From Bisporella sp. PMI_857 (Eukaryota > Ascomycota > Leotiomycetes > Helotiales > Helotiaceae), in the NCBI GenBank assembly GCA_021307315.1, contig JAJSPD010000002.1, forward strand, positions 1-64,000: a stretch of DNA of 64,000 nucleotides. Reading direction: 5' to 3'. The notes beneath the pieces were generated by a model, which had not been told where the DNA came from, ran no database searches, and saw nothing but the letters and a program-made list of their open reading frames with translations. Both the position numbers and the translations under genes were made by a program. Positions 34,154 to 46,728 of this stretch are shown here, in pieces (position 1 is the first letter of the stretch; every line of letters begins with the position of its first letter).

Positions 34154-35695
34154 TCAACGTATATACTCTACCCTGCCATCTAGTGCTTCGGTGAGACATT
34201 CCAGAATAGCTGTAATATGATTAGAACGAATCCATATGCACACTCACTTCCTCCATGAGAAATATATTGAGAGGACGACTCACATATAGTGGCTTCCTTT
34301 GACACAAAAGCAATCCCCAACTCCTGGCTTGTATACCAACTCGCTCGATCCTGGTTCCCACTACCTAAAACCGTAGTTTCGTCATCAACAATCACACATT
34401 TGAAATGGCTCTTTACTGGTTCTCCTGGATTGCTATTTTCCGGCTTAAAATAGCCAATCTTCAATGCGCCAGGACGCGGAGTTCCTAGTTCGAGACTGTC
34501 AGGTCTGAGCATATATTTTGCATAACGACGGCGGAGTTTCCAAATCTCGAACTCAGTGATAGTACCAGCAGTCACGAGCTGTTCAAGAATCATGAGGCGT
34601 CTGGAGGTTACGATATGGATGTCAGCGCCTCGGCGGAGGGCATGGAAAATGCCGCTTATGAATGGCTTTGATGTAAGGTTGGGGGTCTGGATATATATAG
34701 AGGAACCAGCTGTTTCAGTTAGAACTTACTCTTATTCTGAGAAAAATATATTCCATATGATATTTGTGCATGGAATAAGCCAACCATACCTTTCGCTGTA
34801 TCTAAAGCGTGAAGCAGGAAGATATTCAGTGGTGTGGCAGGAGGCGCTGCGGATCCAAATGGCTGGAACTTAGGATTTTGGTGATGTGGTGATGGGAGAA
34901 GAAAAGCGCTGATTGTTCCAATCTCTGGTGAGAATGATATGGTGTTTATTGCCATATGTTCTGATTGCCCAGCTAGGAGAGGCTTATAAGAAATCAAGCT
35001 CTGAGATAGCTCTGGAAGAGCTGGCAAGCCCCTTGCCCAGAATGCAATCCAAAATCCGAATAGCCTTTGGGACCATTAGTTACAGAGCCTGACATATTGG
35101 ATAGTCGGTGTGGTTACTTTTTGACAATGTCTCCTTTCATGTCGATACAACCTTCAAACCAATCTTCCCACGAAACATTGCAGCTCGGCAAGAATGCTCT
35201 TTTGCGGTCAACTATCAAAAATTTTGGATGCATGACGCTGAATGGCTTCACGAAGACGCTCTTGACAATCAGATCAAGGCCTACTATTTCTTCTGGAGTA
35301 GGCAAGCCCATCTTGACCCATGCTGAAGCAGAATAAATCTTGCCAACCAACGATGAAGTCTGAAACAGCTTCTGAGTGATAGAAATCGAAGAAAAACACA
35401 GCCTCACGCGTATTTTCGAGCCGTCCCTTCTAGACACAGCTTTCTCAGACAACTTGCGGAGGAGGGTAGCCACGTCTTGCTGAGATTTGGACTTGGCCCA
35501 GAAACAGGTGACAAGAATGAGTTCTTCGTTCGTTTCGAGACATGATGATAATATCGAAGACAAAACTCGAGCTCCGGTCCCCAACATAAATTTCGTTGGC
35601 TGTGCAGTTGTTATGAGTGAGGCTTCAGGATCGCTAGCATAGTAGTGTGGATCGTCATCATTTCCGTTGATTTGGGAGAGCCAGCTGCTCATCAT
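34154..35695 (-). CDS. Phospholipase D-family protein with two HKD motifs, 4 exons
   Basis: Exons are 35118-35695, 34790-35064, 34284-34709 and 34154-34209. The GT-AG introns are 53, 80 and 74 bp, and the spliced protein is 444 residues. It has two complete HxKxxxxD motifs: HPKFLIVD (His156, Lys158, Asp163) followed by NVSWEDW, and HFKCVIVD (His386, Lys388, Asp393) followed by GSGNQDRASWYTSQE. SIYIQTPNLTSKPF and GADIHIVTSRRLM form the second-domain core, and the last short exon supplies the family-like end EALDGRVEY. Both active-site halves are present, so it should be a working phosphodiesterase: lipid, nuclease or transphosphatidylase, which the sequence cannot decide. No PX/PH or C2 domain is seen, and no clear signal peptide. 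It lies in an accessory-looking stretch beside two decayed genes. Confidence 0.85.
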
Positions 35696-37589
35696 GATAA
35701 GTGCTACGATACCGCAGCCTCAAGCATGCATCCTCGAACCTAGCTCTCTCTTATGCTAGTGATGTTCTCCCTCTTGATGCTATTACAGCTGTCAAATCCA
35801 CATCCAAGTTGCTGTATAAATATGGGGCTACACGTGACTGCACTTGGCAATTACTTCACGATAAGCATTATCTAGGGAAACTTGTACTCGTAGCAGTACA
35901 CACAATATTCTACTGTTTGAGATTATAGCCATGGCTCAGGATCTGAGGTATCTCAAGGTCTATCCAAATATTTTGTGCACATCTTATGCCCAATTCAAAG
36001 TAGGTTGAAATGAAAGAATGATTTCATGGTTGCGTTAGGTAGAAAAGAGCCCTAACCGCATCCTATTTCGCTTCTCGGTAATATGACTAAGCTTTATTTG
36101 GGTCAAGCGATGATAATTCTCCTATGCTTCATTTTGGTCCTATACTGTATGTGCCTAGCCTTCTATGGAGCAAGGCGACCATTGACCTTAATCGGAATGC
36201 TCAATTGAAGGCTCGTGTAAGCCCCCCCAAAATATAAAATAAATAAAATAAAATTAAAGGCTATCACGGAGGATAGAAGCATTTCTTATCTGTCCATTTG
36301 TAGTGTGTCCACTTCTTCCAGCGCATGAGAGCGGTCACTGCGTAATTGTTGTTTTAATTTTGGACTAGCCTGCGGCGCCGGACGAAAATTGCATTATCAA
36401 GGACAATATTCCCATGAACAGAAGTTGGGATTGTTCACAACAAGGACTGCCCTTACTGAAAGTGATGCTTATGCTCTCGCGCATGTTCTGCTGTCAGTAA
36501 TATCATGCAAGCGCGATCGACTACTCCGACCTCCAGCTATCAGGAATTCCCAACCTCTTACAACTCTCTATTCATGAGATACAAGGAAATAATGCTACTG
36601 GTAAACGCCTAATATTGACGCCGGCTGATGCTATTCATGCTGCAGGGCGATGGCAATAAGACGCAAGGGACTTTTGCTGCCACCTTGGCTCGGCACCAGC
36701 TGGTACTTTAAAGAGACAATATCCTGATATCACCGGGAAACCGTTTCTACTCTACTCTGCAATTGCCCAGCCAGTTTACGGTGATAGATGTTTGGGGCAT
36801 GAATAAAGATTTTCCCTTGCACATAGACAAGTTTCTACTGCAATTGATCTTCCAGTTTATTATTATCTCTTTTTTATCGAGATCCAGTCGGATCGAGATT
36901 GCATAGTAGCGCTCAATACCTAATTCGGCTTCACTCAGTTACTATGCGAAGCAAATTTCTTTCTAAATTTCTTCTTTATGTGTTCTACGGTTTCTTTTCC
37001 TTCGAAGTATAGCGTTCATTTGCAAATCGATGCATCCTGCTTCTCGACCCAGGAGACTTTGTTGAATGTTATCGACTTGAATCTCAAGTATCGGAACTCT
37101 TTCCTTTCCTTCCTTTCTTTCTTCCTTTCTTTCTTTCTTTTCTTTTTTCTATTCAAGTGTGTATGCTTTGACGTCGGGGATATTCCATGTAGAACGGTTG
37201 TGGTTCTCACAATTTCCTAAGTAAAGTCCGAGTACGGTCAACGGGTTAAGGAGTAACCCAGTTTAGTCGGCCATGCGGCCGTCTACTAACTCAAGAAAAA
37301 TGATCATTTTGAATTCCCTGATTTATCAATACTTTCATTGCTCGGGGATATCTCCGAAGGCGATTCCAGAATTGCCGATTTTATGGCCGTAGGGTGATTT
37401 GAGGCTCACCTTTTCAGGGATTGCGCAGGGATGCCATTCTTAATCCTTGGCTGCCTTTATCATCCATCTCTCAACGACAGTCAGCCCTGCCTCATCACCT
37501 CAGCACGGCTTAATGAATGGCAACGCTTCTTATCAAGCACTTTCAACCTGATCAGGGAGCTACTTGTGGTCCTATTCTATGGTATTCCA
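35696..37589. other. Intergenic 1.9 kb with simple-sequence tracts
   Basis: No gene is seen. An A/T simple repeat of AAATA units lies near 36230-36257. A polypyrimidine tract of CTTT/CCTT units lies at about 37083-37150. The region separates the divergent PLD-family and Clr5-TPR genes and so contains both promoters. Confidence 0.45.
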
Positions 37590-40134
37590 ATGGATAATCG
37601 CATATACCAGCATGTTGCACCTCCAAGTCCCTCAACAATACCATTTTATCCTCCCTATGGACAAGCGCTTCCCAGACAGAAGCTGGAGCCGGCCTGTTCT
37701 GCAGCACCTGTGGATCAATCTGCACCGATACCACGGCAGATACTATCAAAAGATCACTGGGAAGATCTTCGGCCGCTCATACAGCGTTTGTACATTGATG
37801 AAAATAAGACATTCAGAGCTATCACCGAGATATTGAGAGAATCACATAACTTTGTTCCAACGTGCGCATTATTGCCTGTACCTAGTGTCTTTTTGTACAT
37901 CTGATAACACCATATAGAAAGCGTCAATTCACGAAGAGGCTGGCGGAATGGGGAATAAAGAAGAACGCGTCGCAAGGGGAAAGGACCGCAGTTTTACAGC
38001 GTCTTGGTTCAGCCCTCGCGCACAATCAGAACATAGAAATTGATGGCAGGAAAGTGAGCCGCGCTAAGTTGACAAGGTGGAAGAAGGAGGCTGCTCGAGA
38101 TGCAATGGCTGCTACGGTTAACGCTGAACCAGATATTGAACTTGGTAAGGGCAAGCTTGGGTTCATTAGACCTGGGAGACAGTGTGCTGACAGACTTTAG
38201 TTCGTAAATACGAGCAGTCAGCTCTGGACGTGAACGACAAATTCAGATCTGCCAATACTCCGAGTACCGCTTCTTCAATTATCTTGGACTTTTCAGAACC
38301 TGTTCTCGTAAATGATGAAATTACAACATCTGCGATCCTGCATGAACAGTCAGACATTGATCCTTGGCCGTGGTCTTCCGTTGATATTACCGGCTCTCCG
38401 AAATTGAGTCGCCTGTTTGCTGCACTGGCCATCCATTATCCCCCTGATGTGGAACCGATGTCTTTGTACGATGCAATTCCAACAGAAGAGCGATTGAAGG
38501 ACGACAACTTCATTTCTGCATCTGAGCTCAGGCGTATCTCCCCAAACCACGATCAGAATTGTTGGAGTGACAATACTCAAACTCACGGGACAGTGACCAA
38601 GTGCACTCCTTCTCAGACGTCTCAAGATCCCCGAAGCCAACCAGTAAGCTCTGCTGGATCGTATATTCTTTTGAATCGAGGCACCAAAGTCAAACCAAGT
38701 CCTTTCGATGAACTATATCCATTTCCAAGTAGCCAAGAAGAGCCTTATCCATTTCCAACACCGAACACACTCAATCCTCAATATATTATCAATTCTAAAG
38801 TTGCCACTCACAATATAAATTACTTGCAAGAACAAGCAAACCATTATGGTAACACATTGGCTAAGCTCGAAAGGATGCTCCCTGAGGATGACACCAAGAT
38901 TGTTGATCTGAAAGAACGACTCGGCGGTACACATTTTGATCTAGGGCAATATCCAGTAGCAGCAAAGTGGTGGAATCAAGTTATCAGTGCTCGAAGTCGG
39001 AAGGAGGGACCAGATTCTGTCAGAGTCCTCGCACCATCTATTCAGTTGATGAAAGCGTTGTTCAACACGGGAAAGATTGATGAAGCTCAACGCCTCCATC
39101 AACAAATACACCCGATCATTATTCAAAATGTTAAAATGGATTCCGTATTAATCCTTGAAACGCTCTACCTGATGGCATTTTTCTTGGAGGCTCGATCTCT
39201 TTACACGGAGGCAGATCAAATCTGGCGGCAACAATTACAGATCGGTCTGACTACAAGAGGACCAAAGCATCCAGCTACATTGAAGATTATGGATAGAATG
39301 GCCGGTACGTTAGTTCATCGCGAGTCAACGAAAGAAGAACATCACGTTATTCGGAAACAAGAAGCGGAAATTAGTCAACATCTATTGTGGGTAAGTCTTC
39401 AACTGCACCGCGACGCCGAGCCTGGAGTTGAGCCAATATCTGGCGAGAATCGCACCATGGAGAAGTACATCATCAGAAATATAACACCCGTAGCCGATCT
39501 TGTCAGAGCACTCCGAGTCTCTGGTCGATATGACGAGAGTGAACAGCTGGCACGATCTGTTTTAGATCGGCTGAAGGCGTTCTTGGGCAGGGACCACCCG
39601 GCCACTCTGAACTTCGCAGCTGAATTAGGAGTTACTCTTCGAGAGAACAACAAGCTAGATGAAAGCGAGAGGATGCTTCAAGAAACATTAAGACTGCGAT
39701 CCAAACGCCTTGGTGAGCGGCATATTGGCACCCTTAATAGCATGGATGAGCTTGCCTCAACCTTGGTCAGGTCCGGCAAGCTTCAAGAAGCTAGCCGGCT
39801 GCTAGAGGAGGTGATGCTGATTCGACTTGAGGACTGGGGACCCACCTTCATTGATACAATCAAAAATTGTAAAAGCTTGCAAGAATGTTGTATCATGCAA
39901 GGAGAGCTTGGGGTCGCACTGCGGCATTGTGAAGACATGATTGATCTAATTAGAAAATCAAAGGGAGATGATTACCCTACCATCGCTGAAGTTCAGGAAT
40001 GGATTCAGAACATCAATGACCTTGCTTCGCGCAACGTACAAGAGTGGGAAGCATATGACACATTTACGGACTTTACTCAGGATATAGCATCGCGAGATAG
40101 GAATGAGCACCCCGATATTTATGTTGCTGACTGA
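37590..40134 (+). CDS. Clr5-domain TPR protein, 3 exons
   Basis: Ex 37590-37861, 37918-38144 and 38201-40134, with two 56-bp introns; 810 residues. The N-terminal Clr5 domain spans about residues 56-112: HWEDLRPLIQRLYIDENKTF, then after intron 1 KRQFTKRLAEWGIKKN. Clr5 is a fungal domain named after a fission yeast silencing factor. The C-terminal half holds TPR repeats of the kinesin-light-chain type, for example GRYDESEQLARSVLDRLKAF and KLDESERMLQETLRLRSKRL. Those repeats pack a helical scaffold with no visible enzymatic domain, so an adaptor or regulator is likely. The upstream in-frame Met at 37431 gives a hydrophobic extension that looks like 5' UTR. The region between the two domains is Ser/Pro-rich with a repeated LYPFPSSQEEPYPFP text. 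Function is unknown. Confidence 0.85.
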
Positions 40135-41799
40135 AACGATGCTAAGTGGCTATAATACATCAAGATAGGAAGCATGTTGCTTAATGGAGCATCACCCTGA
40201 ATCCGGAGAAACCCTAACGTCATGGAAAAAGAAATATTTGGGAAATATTAGACAGTTATTGCTCGTTATTCGATGATGCTAGAATAGGGTGCTCAGGAAA
40301 AGGGATTCGGGAAATGTAGTTTTGGGAAGAAAGTGAATGAGGACAGGGATGAAATATTTTTAGCCGTTACAGCATATGATACCCTCTAGATTAAACTCAT
40401 GCACAAATGGCTTTAGATAGAGCATAATTCCTGTACTCTATCATTTCTTCCAATCTCTTATCCCATGTGAGGCTGAGTCACCAATTACACCTGTGCCTTA
40501 AACAACGACAAAGCCGGGATTTGATTTGAGGACGATGCATAATCTCAACCCGTATCAAATGGTGCTAATTTCAGACAGAACATCTGCACAGGATATCTGC
40601 TAACTGTGCCACTCTGTCCAGGTCGGGATTTGCGGTTGGAATTTTAGAAGGAAGTGGATATCGTCTCAACGAACTAAGGCGGGGACACATATCTACAACG
40701 GGATTTGAGGCGATATCTGAAGATATGGAGCTCCAAGTAAGCTGCATATAGTTGCCCACTGCCCCAAATGATAGCACTTTAACTGTTGATTTCCATCTAT
40801 CACTAAATAGAGGTTCATTCCTTCTCTGAGTGACCATCCAAGCACCCAGTCTTCTGCCCAGAACGTCACACAACACGACGACTCTTTCCACCTTGTCTTT
40901 CAACCTTGAATAAATTTCCTCGTTATCCACTATTTGCCAGGGCTATACCCAGGTTGGTTGTCGTTTGTTCGTCGGTTTCTACGCAATGCTTAAGCCGACC
41001 CTGGGACCATGGACATCACAGGACCATACAACAGCACAGCTTATAGCTCTGTGAGGCAGTAGATCTGGACTTACAATTGTAAGCATTACAGTCTGGCTCT
41101 TACAAATATTACCTCTTCCCACCCTTTCATCCTCGCTTAGTCATCAAAACACGTGACTAAATTTCCTCCAGGAATGCTGATTCATTTTACGGAATTGAAG
41201 CACGATGATCGAACCGAAGCCATTGAAAAATTGCATCATTTGTCAGGGAGAAGTGCAGTCATCAACTTACCATTCTTCCCAACTTTCACAAAGCGGCCGT
41301 TCCATGCGCACCTGGCAAGAACCGCTTCCCCTACAATTTCAAACCCCGAGCATCGGTTTTCAAATCCCGGAGTCATGCACCAGAACGAATATAACGCTCT
41401 CATCATAGCCCATGTCCCGAATCCCCTGTTCGCCGCCCTATGAGGCCATTTCCATAACGCCTGATATATGATCATTTTCCTTCCCTGATTCAGTCATTTG
41501 GGCAGACTTTTGCTTATCTTGCTGTAACCGGAGGCTGGAAAAAGTACTTATTATTATCGCTGCTATCACACAGTGTTTGATTTTGGCTTACGCAACGACG
41601 GCAGCTCCCGTGTTGATAAGCGACGGCCAGGGGCTTGCTTGCAGGTTGTAATATAGAATGGTTGTGAGACGCTTGTAGGTTTCCTTTCCTAATTTTCTCT
41701 TTTCTGGTTGTTCGGATTGGGCGATTTTCGATTTGCGATTCGAGGGGAAAGCGCCTTTTAGGGTGGCAATTCGCAATGGAATATCATGTTGACTATGAG
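40135..41799. other. Intergenic 1.7 kb, one weak ORF
   Basis: A 119-codon minus-strand ORF at 40571-40930 (MDNEEIYSRLKDKVERVVVL...) has a plausible helical start but no recognisable domain or intron support. I regard it as unproven. No other coding signal is seen. Confidence 0.35.
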
Positions 41800-44337
41800 A
41801 TGGATAGAGGAAAGCAAACAACTCAGAGTGTGTTGGATCCCACTGGTAAAGCGGTGAAGCTGGTCAGGAGGAAGTTTGCGACTCCTCCGGTGAAGGTTGC
41901 GTGTTTGGAGTGGTAAGAGCTGGATAGAGTTCTGCTCCCTGTAAGCCGTCTTGGCTGATGATTGGCAGTCGGGCGTCTCGGACTCGCTGCGATGGAAAAC
42001 CAGAATGTGCGAATGTGAGTTGAAAAAAAAAAGAATACTTTGAATCCGGGTTGATTAGAAAGTGCTCTACGAAAGGAAAGGCCTGCGTCTACACGCAAAG
42101 CAAAAGAGGTGGCGCAAGAATCCGAAAACGAAAGACTTCATCTGAGAATGAAGCTGTTCTGTCAAACAAGGACTTTAACCATTGTGCTCTTTCGATATTG
42201 CCAGAAAACAATCAAGGTATATCATTCTTGAAAACGTCCTGAATTGGACTCACACTAGACGTAGAGTCCTTTGCCAAGCCCCTTTCTCTAGTTGCGCCTG
42301 GAGGTGGGCTCAAACAGCTTGATTTGTCCCTCGATGACACGGATTTCATTTTTGATTCCATTTTCTCAGCTCGTCGAGATACGGCTGACAGTGGCTATGA
42401 TACCTCCGAGCACCCGGGCACTGCTTCAGAGTCAGATCACTTGCATTCTTTCGTTCGTGTGTATAATAATGACGAGGATATGTAAGTTGCTGCGAAAAGC
42501 TACAGGAAAGGAGCTGATCAACGATAATTAGTCTTGGAGCTTACTACACATACATTCATCCCTATTTCCCTGTGTTGCCACCTCCAGAACTGCACCAGGT
42601 GACGGATAACCCAGAAATAGGATATCGAAGTTCTGTAGATGCCATTTACGGAAGTGAGAAGTTCCCAGATTTCGAGCCTTGCACGCCTTTGAGTCTTGCC
42701 ATCTCCGCAAGTCTAGCACTTATCCCACATCCTGACGATCCAAAGCCAACATCCACGGAATCTGTTCTACTTCGGAGAGAGCAAGCTCAGGCTTTCGCTC
42801 AATCAGCATTTGAAAGCATCGAGATTGAGTCTGAACTGCCAGACTCGAATAATCAGCCAGGGGAAGCATTGAGTAGCGGACCAATCCCCATCAACAGAGC
42901 TCCGTTCCATCCTCAGAACCCATTAGAGAATGAGAGTATCATTGCTTTGCTCCTGCTGTCCACGTATGAATATGCGCAAAGAGGCAACATTGCCAAGATG
43001 CGAAATCGCGCTGGGCAAGCGCTGAATGCTGCCTTGAATTTGAGTCTTCATGCAAAGGGGAACGAGCAAGGCTATTTTGCGGAAGCAAATAGGAGAGTAT
43101 GGTGGATGACTGTAAGTTGAGCACGACCATAAGGCTATGATTACAACTGATTTTCAAAGTACATCATGGTTTGTCAGGGCTCTATTCTCAGCAATTCTGT
43201 AAGCTTGAAACCAAATATCATGAGGTTCCTCTGACATCGAGTAGCCGCCACCTGTGCTTCTATATGACCCACGATTCACAACACAAGTGCCTACCTTATC
43301 GGCTGACAAGGAGGTAAGAACACTTCCGGAATTTAAAAGATAAAGCATCAATAAGAAGCTAATAATTTCTACGCAGACATGGACACTATTTCTAGAAGCC
43401 CAACAAGTCATCGTGACAGCCACTCAATTCGTGATAGATCTCGACGTAACACTTAAAACCTCTTCCGATACCACTTCTATCTGGCAACGCATGCTCGAGC
43501 TCGAAGGCATAATAGAGCCCTTGATCCTGAAGGCTGACACCTGGACCCTTGAGTCCTTCCCGCCAGTAGCACTCGATAAATCCGAGTTAAAAGTCTCACA
43601 AGCCCTCCGCGGCATCGCACGCATCAAGCTCAACAGCGCACGTATAAAACTGCACCGCTACTGCGCGTTCGCCGACGTCCCTGTCTTCACAAAGCGGCAC
43701 TGCGACCTGAAATCATCCTCCGACACGCCCGTGGCCAGCAGCACCGCTACCTCTTCGCCCATGCCTCCGGACTGTAATTGCAGCTCCAGCTTTCACCAAC
43801 TCTCGTCCGCAACCCACATTCCATCCCCATCTCCTCTTCCGGTGAACTGCGGTATCCTTCCCTTCAGCTCTACCTTCTCCGCAAAGGCATGCCTCAAGTC
43901 CTCCTTCGCGATCGCGCGCTCCTTCTCGTCCCTCCCCTTTCCGCAACCGATCCGTGCCAGCGACCCGATCTCCTATTTCCCGCCTATGAAGAATACGAAC
44001 GCGCCGCGGATGGTGCCAGTGTTTGCCTGCTGCGCTATGCAAAGCAGCTATGCGATGATTATGTTGTCTTATAAGACGCGCGCGATGGGGTTCAGCGGGA
44101 ATGGGGAGGCGGCAGTTAGGTTACTGGGCCAGTTGGGAGAGGGGTTGGGAATGGTGTTGGAAGCGTTAAGGAATTATTCGTTAGCCTATGAGGCGCTTGG
44201 GGGCCAACGTGGTGAGTTCAATTCTTCTATATGGTGGAAGGAAATGCTAATGAAGAGTAGATCAGATACAGTCAGCTGCTGATTCGGTGAATATCATGCA
44301 TGGTGGTATTATATTTGAAGGTCAAGTTCCCATTTGA
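41800..44337 (+). CDS. Zn2Cys6 transcription factor, 9 exons
   Basis: Exons are 41800-41912, 41969-42014, 42063-42216, 42259-42481, 42532-43111, 43160-43198, 43245-43313, 43377-44211 and 44261-44337, giving 711 residues. The binuclear zinc cluster is split by the first two introns and reads C-x2-C-x6-C-x5-C-x2-C-x6-C with Cys 35, 38, 45, 51, 54 and 61. It is followed by a basic SKRGGARIRKRK stretch. The fungal regulator middle homology region follows: ILGAYYTYIHPYFPVLPPPE, NESIIALLLLSTYEYAQRG, then NRRVWWMT and, after two short exons, PPVLLYDPRFTT. A Ser/Pro-rich loop with FACCAMQSSYAMIML near the end matches related regulators. It is nuclear; target genes are not evident, since no biosynthetic cluster is adjacent. 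Intron 3 is only 42 bp; the last intron/exon is inferred from an open frame and is the least certain part. Confidence 0.85.
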
Positions 44338-44993
44338 TTATTAAAGGAAGTTTGTGACAATAGTATGGGAGGTAATGGAACACATGTTCCGTATGAACGG
44401 CGTTTGGAAAGGGGATAGGAATAGTCGGAAAAACTAGTGTGCTCTAAAAGTTCCCATCTTAATCAAAAGTTGTTGAAAAGAAATCTTCTACACCACATTA
44501 ACTGGTCCTGTAAAATAAATGCTGCCATGTACCTATCGTAGTATCCCGCTTCTGGATCCCAGGTATTCTGAAAACGGTATTCCACTGCACACATGCTGCA
44601 TACATAAATTGTTCCCTTTCTCAACGGCGCCTATATTCAATTTTCAAGTCTCAAGCGATGAGAGGAAGGTAATGTCAAAAATGGAAGAATTTTGGCCAAG
44701 AATTTATACAAATTATTGCTGATATTACGCAAGATTACATGGTACTAGCCCCTTCAGTTAGTCATATGCTAGCTTCAACCATTTTGATATCATGATATAT
44801 GACACTTGTGAAATGGCGAGGGTGTTGAATGAATGTAAAGGTATACAAGAAGTCGGATAAAAAATACACCCTTTGGGTAATCCACTGTATCTATGTATAG
44901 TCCCACCTTTCAAAATTCGCTTCAAACGCCAATATATGCAAAATTCGATACAGGTCGGAAGCTATGTAATGTCGTATACCTCTTATATAACCA
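44338..44993. other. Intergenic between convergent genes
   Basis: It is the 3' regions of the Zn2Cys6 gene (plus) and PEX12 (minus). Nothing else is recognised. Confidence 0.45.
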
Positions 44994-46289
44994 TCAGATC
45001 ATTATTCTCCTCAGACCTTCCGTCCCACCAAGTACTTTTCGTCCAGTAACGGCGCACCGGCCTAACCCCGACTCCCATTTCCCTTCTTTACCTTTCATAA
45101 ACTCTTCTTGTTTGTCGTGATTTCCTTCTAGCCACCTATGTATACATGTATAGCAGAATACGAAACCTGTTTGACATGCAGTTGCAGTAGTGATCTCCTT
45201 TTCGCAAATGGGGCACAGCTCTGAGTCTTCTGATGGACCGACTGTAAAAATTGGAAGCAGTGAGGAGGCTGCGATTGGCGGGTTGGCGATCTCCTTTTGC
45301 TCCTCCGCATCCCCCTGCGGGTCAGGCTTAGGCGAAGTCTTTTGCTGTGCAGCCCCAAGCTTAACAGTTGAAGGAAGGCCAGAGATCACTGGAGGTGGCA
45401 GCACTAATCCCTCGGCAGCTTTTTTTGACAACTGTCTTGCAAAATCCGAGGCATGCCACCACTCTAAGAACTTTAAAGCGAATATGCTTGTTGGCAATAG
45501 GAACCTCATACTGCCTAGCAATCTAGGACCCAACGTCCTCGGGCTAAATATCGACGTAACTCCCAGATTTCCGCCTCCAGCTGGAGACTTCGGCTCGTCT
45601 AACGCGGCAATAGCCCTATAATCCGCTTCTCCTAGCCTCCTCATCCTCGTACCAATCAACCATATGAATGGCGAATGATATTTAGTGTTGTCGAATAAAT
45701 ATGCGATATTGAACGCTAACATTGAAAAGTAATATGCTGCATTGACGCTCGGGTATATGTTCTTCAAGAACCACCTGTAGTAATACATAAATCGCTGTTT
45801 CCACGTTGGATTTGCAGGCATGCGATTGTAATTTCCCCCAAGTAACGCTCTTGGTGCATTGATATCGTAACTCTCGTCTAGCTTCCTTTTGAGGTATGGG
45901 ACACCCACCATAACCGCCAGGTTCTTCCACACATCACTCCCTTTCAATGCCAACGTCTCGCGCACTAGACTCGGTGCCCCAATTGCCGCCCTCGGGATTT
46001 CACCCGCAGCTAAAGCTTTCTCTCGTTTTAAGGCGTAGAAGTTTTCTGTGAAGCCACCACCGTGTGTCTTAAGGAAGTGTCGCTCAACAAGCAGCATGAA
46101 GAGGGCGTAAAGCTCATCGAAAGAATTGAGGACGGGAAGCAGGTAGCGCGGGTGTCGATGCGTGCCCACTACAAGGAGATAGCGGATTGAAGGTGGGAGA
46201 AGGGAGGCGAGTTGTTGCTCAGAGAGGAGTTCGAAGAGGGAGGGTTTCTGATCATCGAAGGTGCCCTGGAGGGCGCCCATGTATTCCAT
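44994..46289 (-). CDS. PEX12: Peroxisome assembly protein 12 (RING E3 component)
   Basis: A single exon of 431 residues. PEX12 is an integral peroxisomal membrane protein that forms, with PEX2 and PEX10, the ubiquitin ligase and channel complex that recycles the import receptor PEX5. The N-terminus [20 protein letters not shown] is characteristic. Conserved pieces follow in order: [59 protein letters not shown] and [20 protein letters not shown]. The degenerate C-terminal RING lies at about 359-412 ([28 protein letters not shown]) and, as in other PEX12 proteins, lacks some zinc ligands. The gene is divergent from RNase H2 subunit C with 439 bp between the starts. Confidence is high. Confidence 0.95.
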   Translation of the reverse strand: MEYMGALQGTFDDQKPSLFELLSEQQLASLLPPSIRYLLVVGTHRHPRYLLPVLNSFDELYALFMLLVERHFLKTHGGGFTENFYALKREKALAAGEIPRAAIGAPSLVRETLALKGSDVWKNLAVMVGVPYLKRKLDESYDINAPRALLGGNYNRMPANPTWKQRFMYYYRWFLKNIYPSVNAAYYFSMLAFNIAYLFDNTKYHSPFIWLIGTRMRRLGEADYRAIAALDEPKSPAGGGNLGVTSIFSPRTLGPRLLGSMRFLLPTSIFALKFLEWWHASDFARQLSKKAAEGLVLPPPVISGLPSTVKLGAAQQKTSPKPDPQGDAEEQKEIANPPIAASSLLPIFTVGPSEDSELCPICEKEITTATACQTGFVFCYTCIHRWLEGNHDKQEEFMKGKEGKWESGLGRCAVTGRKVLGGTEGLRRIMI

Positions 46290-46728
46290 GGTTGCGCATT
46301 GAGAGCGATCTTAAGAAGCATAAGAGCAGGTTAGCCTTCAGGGAAGTAATATAGATAAAGTTGGCGAGGCTGATGAAGGCTAGCTGCCGAGGTTATACTT
46401 CACAGGGATGATAACCAGTCACGTGTTATTACTCGACTTTTCAACATCTAGATGTCAGGAGCGCAGCAAATCTTGATATTGATAGGGAATCGAACTTAGT
46501 TTTAGGTTAAGACAAATGGTACTCAATGAACTCATTAAGATACAATACTAGCATTTCTGTAGTGCAGCAGCCAGCTGAGACCCCTGTCTCCGGCTAGGCC
46601 GAGTCAAATCGCGTCGCGTCTTCCTTATTTCGACGCGTGACATATCATTCTTAATCATATACAGAAAGTTCTTTTGTCACAACCCTTTATTCTTCTAAAA
46701 ATACCAATTTTGCAAGAGCTGAAGCAAG
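46290..46728. promoter_or_regulatory. Shared divergent promoter PEX12 / RNase H2C
   Basis: 439 bp between the two start codons. A CACGTG box lies at 46420-46425 and an ACGCGT (MCB-type) box at 46633-46638, 91 bp before the RNase H2C start. GTCGCGTC repeats precede it near 46606-46620. Confidence 0.5.

Noticed and set aside
36230..37150. A/T and CTTT simple repeats as a possible CRISPR-like or satellite array
   Set aside because: Units are 4-5 bases with no spacers; plain microsatellite and polypyrimidine tracts.
37431..37589. In-frame upstream Met of the Clr5-TPR gene
   Set aside because: The extension is hydrophobic and non-conserved in look; the Met at 37590 starts a typical Pro-rich lead to Clr5.
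40571..40930. 119-codon ORF MDNEEIYSRLKDK
   Set aside because: No domain, intron or neighbour supports it; kept only as a note.
42051..42242. Separate small ORF MIRKCSTKGKACVYT
   Set aside because: It is the third exon of the Zn2Cys6 gene read from intron sequence; the spliced frame completes the zinc cluster.
43713..44042. 109-codon Arg/Gly-rich minus-strand ORF inside the Zn2Cys6 gene
   Set aside because: It is the antisense of the Ser/Pro-rich part of exon 8.
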